From assembly GCF_018324685.1 (NCBI RefSeq), contig NZ_AP023354.1, positions 5,580,001-5,644,000 of the forward strand: a stretch of DNA of 64,000 bases. The letters run 5' to 3'. A program made the position numbers and the translations under genes. The notes under the pieces were generated by a model, which worked only from the letters and a program-made list of their open reading frames with translations, did not search any database and had not been told where the DNA came from. This stretch comes from Actinocatenispora sera. GTDB lineage: Bacteria; Actinomycetota; Actinomycetes; Mycobacteriales; Micromonosporaceae. This document shows, one piece after another, positions 9,760-16,692 of the stretch (positions within the stretch are counted from its first letter, which is position 1; each line of letters starts with the position of its first letter).

Positions 9760-10362
9760 TCAGGCCGAGACGAACTTCGGCTCGTGCAGGTCGATGTAGT
9801 GGACGTCGTCCAGGTGCGACATCTCCTCGTCGATGATCCGGGCCGCGTCCGGCGGCGGGGACTTGCGCTCGGCCTTCCGCGCCTCGGCCTCGCTCGTGAA
9901 GGCCACCGTCTCGGTGAAGTACCCGTCCTCGTCGATGGCAACGGTCGCGCCCACGACATCCGGGCGGTACCGGGAAATCATCTCGCCGGACTGCTCGACC
10001 AGCGTGTGCAGCCTCTCCCGGCCGTGCACGCGACCCTGGATCACCTGCACGAACCCGGCATCGTCCCGGCCGCCGGAGAGCACCGTCGTGACGTCGTGGC
10101 AGTCGTGGAACGTGGCGCCGTCGACGAAGTTGCGCTCCATCCGCGACCACCAGTCCGACTGCTCCGCACGCCGGCTGTTGCGCTCGGCCGCCTCGGCGGA
10201 CTCGAACCGGACCAGGATCACGCAGGTACCGTCCGCGCTGATCCCGTACGTCGAGCCGAGGAAGCCGATGGCACCCGGTTCGATCTCCTGGTGCCACTGT
10301 TCCAGCGTTGCCATGGTCGCGTCCGCGTCGCTGACCTTGCCCTGGATGATCTGCATGAACAT
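9760..10362 (-). CDS. Two-domain ABM-like (dimeric alpha-beta barrel) protein
   Basis: 200 aa from the ATG at 10362; a GTG three codons upstream is an alternative. The protein is an internal duplication: FMQIIQGKVSDADATMATLEQW near the N-terminus and FVQVIQGRVHGRERLHTLVEQ near residue 108. Each is followed by a GxxGxxxGI or VGATVAIDEDGYF strand and an EAEAR helix. This is the ferredoxin-like fold of antibiotic-biosynthesis-monooxygenase-type proteins. Such domains bind small ligands or act as monooxygenases or stress proteins; no specific activity is assigned. It stands alone between convergent neighbours. Confidence 0.7.
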   Translation of the reverse strand: MFMQIIQGKVSDADATMATLEQWHQEIEPGAIGFLGSTYGISADGTCVILVRFESAEAAERNSRRAEQSDWWSRMERNFVDGATFHDCHDVTTVLSGGRDDAGFVQVIQGRVHGRERLHTLVEQSGEMISRYRPDVVGATVAIDEDGYFTETVAFTSEAEARKAERKSPPPDAARIIDEEMSHLDDVHYIDLHEPKFVSA

Positions 10363-10432
10363 GTCGCTCACCCCCGCAACTTCCACGGTAGAGGCGAGCG
10401 ACCGCCAGCACCTCCGTCAATCAGCGCACTCG

Positions 10433-10717
10433 TCAACCGCCTGCCACCGACGGGATCACGTGCAGTTCGGCGCCCGCCGGGACGGGCGTGTCGAGGCCGG
10501 CGAGACCGCGGCATTCCGCCCCGTTGACGTAAAGGTTCACGTATCGGCGCAGGGTGCCTTGCTCGTCCCGGAGGCGACGATCCAGTCGCGGGTAGCTCGC
10601 GGCCAGCCGGTCGAGGGCTCCGCGCAGCGTGGTGTCCGGCGGCAGGTCGAGCGACAGGTGACCGGAGCCGCCGGCATCGGCCCGCAGCACACCGGGAAGC
10701 AGCACGGTGACCGTCAT
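10433..10717 (-). CDS. MoaD/ThiS-like ubiquitin-fold sulfur-carrier protein
   Basis: 94 aa, ending VIPSVAGG with the C-terminal Gly-Gly required for adenylation and thiocarboxylation in this family. The body (MTVTVLLPGVLRADAGG, LPPDTTLRGALDRLAASYP, RRYVNLYVNGAECRGLAGLD) matches the MoaD beta-grasp pattern. Start ATG at 10717 has GAGGACG as ribosome site and lies five bases past the stop of the upstream BNR-repeat gene, so the two are one operon. No molybdopterin or thiamine genes are nearby, so its partner is unknown. Confidence 0.82.
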   Translation of the reverse strand: MTVTVLLPGVLRADAGGSGHLSLDLPPDTTLRGALDRLAASYPRLDRRLRDEQGTLRRYVNLYVNGAECRGLAGLDTPVPAGAELHVIPSVAGG

Positions 10718-10722
10718 CGTCC

Positions 10723-11834
10723 TCACCCCACCACGGCGGCCCGGACGCACAGCACGTCGGGCAGGTGCGCGGCGATCTGCTGCCAGTGCTCCCCCTCGTC
10801 CGGGCTGGCGAACACCTCGCCGGACCGGGTGCCGAAGTAGACGCCGGGCACCGGCGCATCGTCCACCCCATCGCGTCGCGCAGCACGGTCGGGTAGAACC
10901 GCTGCTGGGGCAGGCCCTCGGTGAGCGCGGTCCAGCTGCCGCCCGCGTCCTCGCTGCGGTACACCCGGCAGGCCGCCTCCGGCGGGATGCGGTACTCGTC
11001 GGCCTGGATCGGGAAGTTGTAGACCACGCCCGGCCGGTGCGGATGCGACACCATCGTGAAGCCGAAGTCCGACGGCAGCCCGTCGGCGATCGAGGTCCAC
11101 GCCGCCCCGCCGTCGTCGCTGCGGTAGACGCCATGGTGGTTCTGCGCGAACAGCTGGTCGGGCCGGTCCGGATGACGGGCCACCTTGTGCACGCACTGGC
11201 CGAACTCCGGGTACTCGTTCGGCAGGAACTTCGCCCGGATGCCGTGGTTGTTCGCCTGCCAGCTGGCACCGCCGTCGGTGGTGGTGTAGACGCCGCCGGT
11301 CGACATCGCCACCACGACCCGGTCGGCCTCGTGCGGATGCGGCAGCACCGTGTGCACCGCCTTGCCACCGAACCCGGGCGTCCACTCCGGCCGGTGCGGG
11401 TGGTCCCACAGGCCGCGGACGAACTCGAAGCTGCGGCCGCCGTCCTCGGACCGGAACAGCGCCGACGGCTGCACGCCCGCGTACACGACGTCGGGCTGGT
11501 CGGTGGGGCCGGGGGCCAGCTGCCACACCTGTTCCAGGCTGGCCTCGGTGTCGTCCGGGAAGGCGATCGGCGCGTCGGCCGGCTCCTGCCAGGTCGCGCC
11601 GAGGTCGTCGCTGACCGACACCCCGGGACCCCAGTGCTGGCTCGCGCTCCCGGCCAGGATGCGGGGCCGGGCGCCGCGGGTGTCGATCATCGCCGCGTAG
11701 ACCGCGTGCATCGGGAAGTGCGGTCCGGTGAACTCCCAGTGGCTCCGGTCGCCGCTGGTGGCAAGGAACAGGCCCTTGCCGGTGCCGATCGCCAGCGCAA
11801 CGGTGCCGGCGGCCGAACCGTGCTGTGCTGTCAT
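10723..11834 (-). pseudogene. BNR/sialidase-like beta-propeller protein with a -1 frameshift
   Basis: Start ATG at 11834 (GGAGAGGGTG ribosome site). The first ~320 codons give a beta-propeller with BNR/Asp-box motifs (SDDLGATW, SEDGGRSF, TTDGGASW, SDDGGAAW, SEDAGGSW), like the WD40/YVTN 'exo-alpha-sialidase' proteins. After LRDAMG near position 10870 the frame shifts. The natural continuation (DDAPVPGVYFGTRSGEVFASPDEGEHW, written here in part) lies in the next frame and ends at 10723, five bases before the MoaD-like start. One extra G in the GGGG run near 10870 would restore a single ~370-aa protein. It is either a sequencing error or a real recent mutation. Confidence 0.78.
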
Positions 11835-11941
11835 CGTGGTCACCCTCTCCCGCCGGTGACCGCGTCGCCCCGGCCCGGCGTGCACGAAACGTGGCCGCTA
11901 GTATGCGCCGGCCCTCCGACAGCTTTCGCCCGAACGAGCGA

Positions 11942-11979
11942 CCTCGCGCGACGGCACCGGTGGGTACCGCCGCGCGAGG
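11942..11979 (-). terminator. Long GC hairpin downstream of the small secreted-peptide gene
   Basis: Arms CCTCGCGCGACGGCACC and GGTACCGCCGCGCGAGG pair over about 17 bases with one mismatch and one G-U, loop four bases. It lies between the peptide gene (ending 12077) and the next minus-strand start (11834). No T tract. Confidence 0.5.
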
Positions 11980-12076
11980 TCCGGGGATCCAGCGTGGTCA
12001 TGAGGCTCGGTACCGCACCGGCCCGGTGGCGTGGTGGTGGACCGACAGAGCCAGGACCAGCCACCGAGGGTCATGC

Positions 12077-12196
12077 TCAACGAGCCGTGGGACAGCGGGC
12101 CGGGCGTGGAGCCGCCGGGCTGGTCACGATGGCGGCGAGCGCCAGGGCGGCGGTCATCCCCACACCGGCGAGCCGTAACAGAATACGGTGGGGCAT
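12077..12196 (-). CDS. Small secreted peptide
   Basis: 39 aa. A strong ribosome site (GGAGGGG, four bases before ATG) supports translation. Residues 1-8 are basic (MPHRILLR), residues 9-25 hydrophobic (LAGVGMTAALALAAIV), and the tail is TSPAAPRPARCPTAR with one Cys. This looks like a Sec signal peptide with a short mature part. A second open frame begins two bases after the stop (TGAGCATG) and continues for about 58 codons, so a frameshift or a coupled second peptide is possible. It is divergent from the TrmB/LuxR-type regulator at 12389. No family recognised. Confidence 0.5.
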   Translation of the reverse strand: MPHRILLRLAGVGMTAALALAAIVTSPAAPRPARCPTAR

Positions 12197-12221
12197 CTGC
12201 CCCTCCTCGTGCCGAGATCCA

Positions 12222-12270
12222 CAAGATGGACGAAAGGCGACATCGATGAAAGGTGACATGTCGCATCTTG
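12222..12270. promoter_or_regulatory. Nested dyad between peptide gene and regulator
   Basis: CAAGATG (12222-12228) pairs with CATCTTG (12264-12270), and CGACAT (12238-12243) pairs with ATGTCG (12258-12263), giving two concentric inverted repeats. It is a candidate operator or mRNA hairpin for the divergent pair. Confidence 0.5.
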
Positions 12271-12388
12271 TCGGCCCAGGCGGGCGGGCGGAACCGCCGC
12301 ACGCGGCGGGAAGGTGTCGGCGGCGGCATCCCGCCGGGATCGCAGCGGCCGACGGGAGGCCGACGGGGACGGTGTTCGGGAGGAAGTC

Positions 12389-13339
12389 ATGTTCGAGACG
12401 TTGGGGCTGTCCACCGCGGCCGAGCAGCTCTACCTGGAACTGCTGGAGCGGCCCGGCGCCCGCCCGGACGCCCTGACCCGGTCCGACCGGGATCCCGACG
12501 CCGTCGGCGCCGCGATCGGCGAGCTGCGCGGGGCCGGACTGCTGCTGCCCGGTCCGGGCTGCACCGCGGTCGCGCCGGACGTCGCGGTCGAGCTGCTCGC
12601 GCACCGCCAGGAGGAACTGCTGCGCCGGGCTCGGGCCGCGGTCGAGCCGCTGCTGCTGCGCTACCGCCAGGTCGGCAGCCCGGATCCGGTCGAGCTGGTG
12701 GCCGGCAGCGAGCAGGTGTCACTGCGCTACGAGCAACTGGTTCGCTGCGCCCGCAAGGAGATCCTCGGCTTCGACAAGCCGCCGTACGTGGTGCCCGTGC
12801 GCGATCTCGGCATGGAGCTGGCGAGCCTGGGCCAGCGGGTGCGCTACCGCGCCGTGTACGCGCGGCCCGCGCTGACCATGCCCGGCCGGCTGTCCGATGT
12901 GGACACCCTGAAGAACGCGGGCGAGCAGGCCCGGATCCTGCCCGACCTGCCGTTCAAGCTGCTGATCGTGGACCGCCGGTGGGCGATGGTTCCGGTCAGC
13001 GAGGGCACCGAGGTGGAGCGCGCGATGGTGGTCCGGCCGTGCTCGCTGCTCGATGCGCTCGTCGCCACCTTCGACTCGTACTGGCAGCGCGCGGTGCCGT
13101 TCGGCGACGCCGGCCGGGCGAGCACCACCGGCGGCCGGGCCGCGCCGGACGATCTCTCCGAGGCCGACCGGCAGGTACTGGCGCTGCTCGCCACCGGGCT
13201 CACCGACGAGCGGATCGCCGCGCACCTGGGCCTCGGCCTGCGTACCGTGCAGCGCCGGGTGCGCGGTCTGATGGACCGGCTCGGCGCCGGAAACCGCTTC
13301 CAGGCCGGCCTGCAGGCCGCCCGCACCGGGCTGCTCTGA
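12389..13339 (+). CDS. TrmB/LuxR-type transcriptional regulator
   Basis: 316 aa, ATG at 12389 after GGGAGGAAGTC. Residues ~1-75 form a winged-helix of TrmB type (FETLGLSTAAEQLYLELLERPGA to IGELRGAGLLL). The middle ~150 residues resemble a phospholipase-D-like or sensor fold (EQVSLRYEQLVRCARKEILGFDKPPY). Residues ~256-310 are a LuxR C-terminal helix-turn-helix: LSEADRQVLALLATGLTDERIAAHLGLGLRTVQRRVRGLMDRLG. This two-HTH layout is common in actinomycetes. Neighbours are a divergent small secreted peptide and a convergent fatty-acid gene pair, either of which could be its target. Confidence 0.88.
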   Translation: MFETLGLSTAAEQLYLELLERPGARPDALTRSDRDPDAVGAAIGELRGAGLLLPGPGCTAVAPDVAVELLAHRQEELLRRARAAVEPLLLRYRQVGSPDPVELVAGSEQVSLRYEQLVRCARKEILGFDKPPYVVPVRDLGMELASLGQRVRYRAVYARPALTMPGRLSDVDTLKNAGEQARILPDLPFKLLIVDRRWAMVPVSEGTEVERAMVVRPCSLLDALVATFDSYWQRAVPFGDAGRASTTGGRAAPDDLSEADRQVLALLATGLTDERIAAHLGLGLRTVQRRVRGLMDRLGAGNRFQAGLQAARTGLL

Positions 13340-13359
13340 GCAGCACCGGTCGGGCGCGG

Positions 13360-13401
13360 CGCTCAGGGCCGTTCGAGCAGCGCTCAGGGCCGTTCGAGCA
13401 G
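13360..13401. repeat. Perfect 21-bp tandem duplication over a gene 3' end
   Basis: Unit 13360-13380 is repeated exactly at 13381-13401. The right copy holds the last codons and stop (TGA at 13384-13386, minus strand) of the acyl-CoA ligase; the left copy is just outside the gene. Confidence 0.95.
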
Positions 13402-15036
13402 CACGGTGGCACCCTCGTCGGCCAGTTCGGCGCGGATCAGGTAGTGCATCTTCTTGCCGGTGGCGGTGCGCGGCAGCTCGTCGACGAACCGGTACGCCCG
13501 CGGGCGCTTGAAGTCGGCCAGCATCGGATGCTCGCGGCAGTGCCGGTCGCATTCGGCCGCGGTCAACCCCTCCCCCGCCGGCTGCACGTACGCGACGACC
13601 AGCTGGCCCCACCGCTCGTCCGGGATGCCGACCACGATCGAGTCGGCGACCAGCGGATGCTCGTTGAGTACCTCCTCGACCTGCACCGGGTGGACGTTCT
13701 CGCCGCCGGAGATGATCATGTCGTCGCGGCGGCCGACGACCGTGACGAACTCCTGCTCGTCCCAGGTGCCGAGGTCGCCGGAGTAGAGCCAGCCGTCCCG
13801 GAACCGGGCGGCCTGCTCGGCAGCGTTGTTGACGTAGGAGTAGCCGGACTTGACCGAGCGCATGATGATCTCGCCGGTCTCGGTGCCGTCCTTGGCCACC
13901 GTGTCGGTCGGGTCCGTCGGCCGGTCGTCGTACACCTTGACCACCGCGACGTCGTCGTCGGTGCAGGCCCGGCCGGCGCTGCCGGCGTGCTCGGGCAGGT
14001 CGCCGGGGCGCAGGAAGGTGTTCCAGAACGCCTCGGTGGTGCCGTACCCGTTGAAGATGCGCGGCGTGAGCACCTGCTGGTAGCGCAGGCACGCGGCCCG
14101 CTCCAGCGGCGCGCCCATCGTCACCACGCCGCGCAGCGTGGACAGGTCCCGCGGGTTCTTCTCCTGCGCGTCGGCCAGCATCGCGAGGTTGGTGGGCGCG
14201 CCGATCAGGTACGTCAGGCCGTGCTCGGCGACCATGTCCAGGCACGCGTCCGGATCGAACTTGCGCATCGTCACCCCGGCCGCGCCGGCGTAGAAGATCG
14301 CGTTCGGGCCGCCCGGCGAGATGCCGCCGCGGTGGAACCACGGCGTCATGTTGAGCGTCCGGTCGGTCGGGTCCAGCGGGAAGTGCATGATCACGTCGTG
14401 CGCGGTGAGCACCTCGGCGACGCTGGGCAGCGACACACCCTTCGGCATCCCGGTGGTACCCGAGGTGTACAGCCGCACCGTCTCGTCGAAAGCGCCGGCC
14501 GGGTGCGCCGGTACCGCGCCGTCGGCCGGCAGCCCGTCGGCGAGCAGGTCGTCGAACGCGGTGATCCCGTCGGGTGCGGGCGCCTCCGCGGTCGCCGCCG
14601 CGACGATCGCCGGGACGTGCCCCGCGCGCTCCAGCGCCGCGACGGCCATCGGCGCGATCGCCGCGTCGAACACGTAGCCGACGGGCTCGCTGTCGTCGAG
14701 CACGTGCGCGGTCTCGCCGGCGGAGAACCGGAAGTTGATCGGTGCGGCGATCGCGCCGAGCTGCTGCGCGGCGAGGTAGCACAGCGCGAACTCGCTGCCG
14801 TTGAACAGCTGGAAGACCAGCACGTCGCCGGGCGCCACGCCGCGCGCGGCCAGGCCGGCGGCGAGCCGGTTCACCTCGGCGCCCAGCTGCGCGTACGTGT
14901 AGGACCGGTCGCGCGCGGTGTCGTGCAGCGCGAGTTCGTCGGCGAACCGGTGCACGTTGCGCCAGAAGCCGGACAGGAACGTGAAGTGCTGCTCGAAGAC
15001 CGCGCGGTAGGCGGTCGGATCGTAGGTGTAGGACAC
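13384..15036 (-). CDS. Acyl-CoA synthetase / AMP-dependent ligase
   Basis: 550 aa. It activates a carboxylic acid to the acyl-AMP and then to the CoA thioester. The AMP-binding P-loop is LYTSGTTGMPKG (residues 189-200). Further motifs are FNGYGTTEAFWNTF (A5), YSGDLGTWDEQEFVTVVGRRDDMIISGGENVHPVQVE (A7-A8 hinge) and the catalytic Lys in PRTATGKKMHYL (A10) near the C-terminus. It is complete and of normal length. It lies 51 bp downstream of the ketosynthase gene on the same strand, so the pair may act together on a fatty acyl substrate. Substrate not predictable from sequence alone. Confidence 0.93.
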   Translation of the reverse strand: MSYTYDPTAYRAVFEQHFTFLSGFWRNVHRFADELALHDTARDRSYTYAQLGAEVNRLAAGLAARGVAPGDVLVFQLFNGSEFALCYLAAQQLGAIAAPINFRFSAGETAHVLDDSEPVGYVFDAAIAPMAVAALERAGHVPAIVAAATAEAPAPDGITAFDDLLADGLPADGAVPAHPAGAFDETVRLYTSGTTGMPKGVSLPSVAEVLTAHDVIMHFPLDPTDRTLNMTPWFHRGGISPGGPNAIFYAGAAGVTMRKFDPDACLDMVAEHGLTYLIGAPTNLAMLADAQEKNPRDLSTLRGVVTMGAPLERAACLRYQQVLTPRIFNGYGTTEAFWNTFLRPGDLPEHAGSAGRACTDDDVAVVKVYDDRPTDPTDTVAKDGTETGEIIMRSVKSGYSYVNNAAEQAARFRDGWLYSGDLGTWDEQEFVTVVGRRDDMIISGGENVHPVQVEEVLNEHPLVADSIVVGIPDERWGQLVVAYVQPAGEGLTAAECDRHCREHPMLADFKRPRAYRFVDELPRTATGKKMHYLIRAELADEGATVLLERP

Positions 15037-15087
15037 GGTTGCCTCTCAACACCAGTCGGGCCGGCGCCGCCGGCGCTGTCGCGGGGA

Positions 15088-16440
15088 TCAGTCGGGTCGG
15101 GTGAAGACCGCGACGCAGTTCTGGCCGCCGAAGCCGAACGCGTCCGCGATCGCCGCGGACACCGGCAGCGTCCGGGCCGCGTGCGGTACGTAGTCCAGGT
15201 CGCACTCCGGATCCGGGGTGTCCAGGTTGATCGTCGGCGGCACCCGGCCGTCCCGGACGGCGAGCGCGCAGACCATCGCGCCGAGCGCGCCGGCCGCGCC
15301 GATCATGTGGCCGACCATCGACTTCGGGCTGGAGATCGCCAGCCGGTCGGCGGCCGAGCCGAACGCCGCGTGCAGCGCCGCCGTCTCGGTCCGGTCGTTC
15401 GCCCTGGTCCCGGTGCCGTGCGCGCAGACATAGTCCACCTCGTCGGGTTTGACGTCGGCGTTGCGCAGCGCGCCGGTGATCGCCGCGGTGGCCTGCGCCG
15501 CGGTCGGATCGGGCGCGCTGACGTGGAACGCGTCCGCGGTCAGCGCGCCACCGGCGAGCGTCGCGTACGGCGCCGCGCCGCGCCGCGCCGCGTGCTCGGC
15601 GGACTCCAGTACGGCGAGCACGGCGCCCTCGCCGAACACGAAGCCGTCCCGGTCGGCGTCGAACGGCCGGCTCGCCGCCGCCGGATCGTCGTTGCGGGTG
15701 GACAGCGCGCCCATCCGGCCGAGCCCGGCGAACATCACCGGGGTGATCGCCGCGTCGGTACCGCCGCAGATCACCACGTCCGCCTCGCCGGCCGCGATCA
15801 GCCGCCGCGCCTCGACGAACGCGTACAACCCGCTCGCGCAAGCCAGCGCGCTCGCCGTCACCGGTCCGTGCACGCCCAGGTCGATGGCCACCTCGCAGGC
15901 CGGCATGTTGGTCAGCGACGAGGCCACGAAGTACGGCGAGATGTGCCGCTCGTCGCCCGCGAGCAGCTGCCGGGTCGCGCCCTCGATCGTGTCGAACCCG
16001 GCGACCGCGGCGTTGACGATCACCCCGACCCGGTCCGCCGGTACCGCGTCGGGGTCCGGCCGGGTGCTCGCGGGCGCTGGACCGGCGTCGCCCGCGGCGC
16101 GCGCCGGGGCCGGTTCGCCGGCCGTCGCCGCGGTGCCGATCCGCAGCCCGGCGTCGGCGACCGCCTCGCGGGCCGCGGCGACCGCGAACCGGGTGAACCG
16201 GGCCGAGCGGCGCAACCGCTTGCCGGTCAGGACCGCGGCCGGATCGAAGTCGCGCACCTCGGCGGCGATCCGGACCGGCGCCCCGGCCGGGTCGAACGCG
16301 GTGATGGGGCCGACGCCGGACCGGCCGGCGAGCAGGGCACGCCAGGTGCTCTCCCGGTCGTTGCCGACCGGCGTCACCGCACCGAAGCCGGTGACGGCGA
16401 CGCCGCGGGGCGCGCCCGCGGCGGATCCGGCGGCGGTCAT
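15088..16440 (-). CDS. Beta-ketoacyl synthase (KAS II / FabF-like)
   Basis: 450 aa from ATG 16440; a GTG at 16494 is in frame. Decarboxylative Claisen condensation of acyl and malonyl thioesters. The catalytic triad is visible: Cys201 in ALACASGLYA, His in YVCAHGTGT and His in KSMVGHMIGAAG. The nucleophile elbow lacks the usual TACAAG wording but keeps Cys. An Ala/Pro-rich insertion of ~30 residues at about 100-135 is unlike housekeeping FabF. It pairs with the acyl-CoA ligase downstream. There is no ACP, ketoreductase or malonyltransferase gene beside it, so it probably serves a specialised lipid. Confidence 0.9.
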   Translation of the reverse strand: MTAAGSAAGAPRGVAVTGFGAVTPVGNDRESTWRALLAGRSGVGPITAFDPAGAPVRIAAEVRDFDPAAVLTGKRLRRSARFTRFAVAAAREAVADAGLRIGTAATAGEPAPARAAGDAGPAPASTRPDPDAVPADRVGVIVNAAVAGFDTIEGATRQLLAGDERHISPYFVASSLTNMPACEVAIDLGVHGPVTASALACASGLYAFVEARRLIAAGEADVVICGGTDAAITPVMFAGLGRMGALSTRNDDPAAASRPFDADRDGFVFGEGAVLAVLESAEHAARRGAAPYATLAGGALTADAFHVSAPDPTAAQATAAITGALRNADVKPDEVDYVCAHGTGTRANDRTETAALHAAFGSAADRLAISSPKSMVGHMIGAAGALGAMVCALAVRDGRVPPTINLDTPDPECDLDYVPHAARTLPVSAAIADAFGFGGQNCVAVFTRPD

Positions 16441-16463
16441 GGCCGCCTGCTCGCCTTCGGCAT
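16437..16463 (-). CDS. Possible upstream mini-ORF coupled to the ketosynthase
   Basis: ATG at 16463 with a GGAAGGAAGG ribosome site opens an 8-codon frame (MPKASRRP) whose TGA overlaps the ketosynthase ATG as ATGA. This would explain how a gene with a poor ribosome site of its own is translated. The alternative is that the GTG at 16494 is the true start and the mini-ORF is chance. Confidence 0.3.
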   Translation of the reverse strand: MPKASRRP

Positions 16464-16692
16464 CGAGCGCCTTCCTTCCTCGACCGCGGGCCACCGCCCG
16501 ACATGCAGTTTCTCCGGACGTTACCCGCGCGAGCGGCTCCCGGGACGGTCCACACGGGTATAACTTGTCACGGCCGTAGCCTTCACATGGCGGACAAACC
16601 GACCAGCTGGGCAGGATCCCGGGCGAGTGAATGCGCGCGATGCCGGCACGGCGCCGTCGGTCGACGCCCCGCCGGGCCGCACGATCGGCCTG

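Noticed and set aside
12031-12249. 72-codon plus-strand frame beside the small secreted peptide
   Set aside because: No ribosome site, Arg/Pro-rich shadow composition, overlaps the better-supported minus-strand gene.
12253-16563. Very long plus-strand open frame (over 1400 codons) opposite the acyl-CoA ligase and ketosynthase genes
   Set aside because: Antisense artefact of high GC: the minus strand holds complete, motif-rich enzymes there and the plus frame shows only low-complexity Arg/Gly/Ala sequence.
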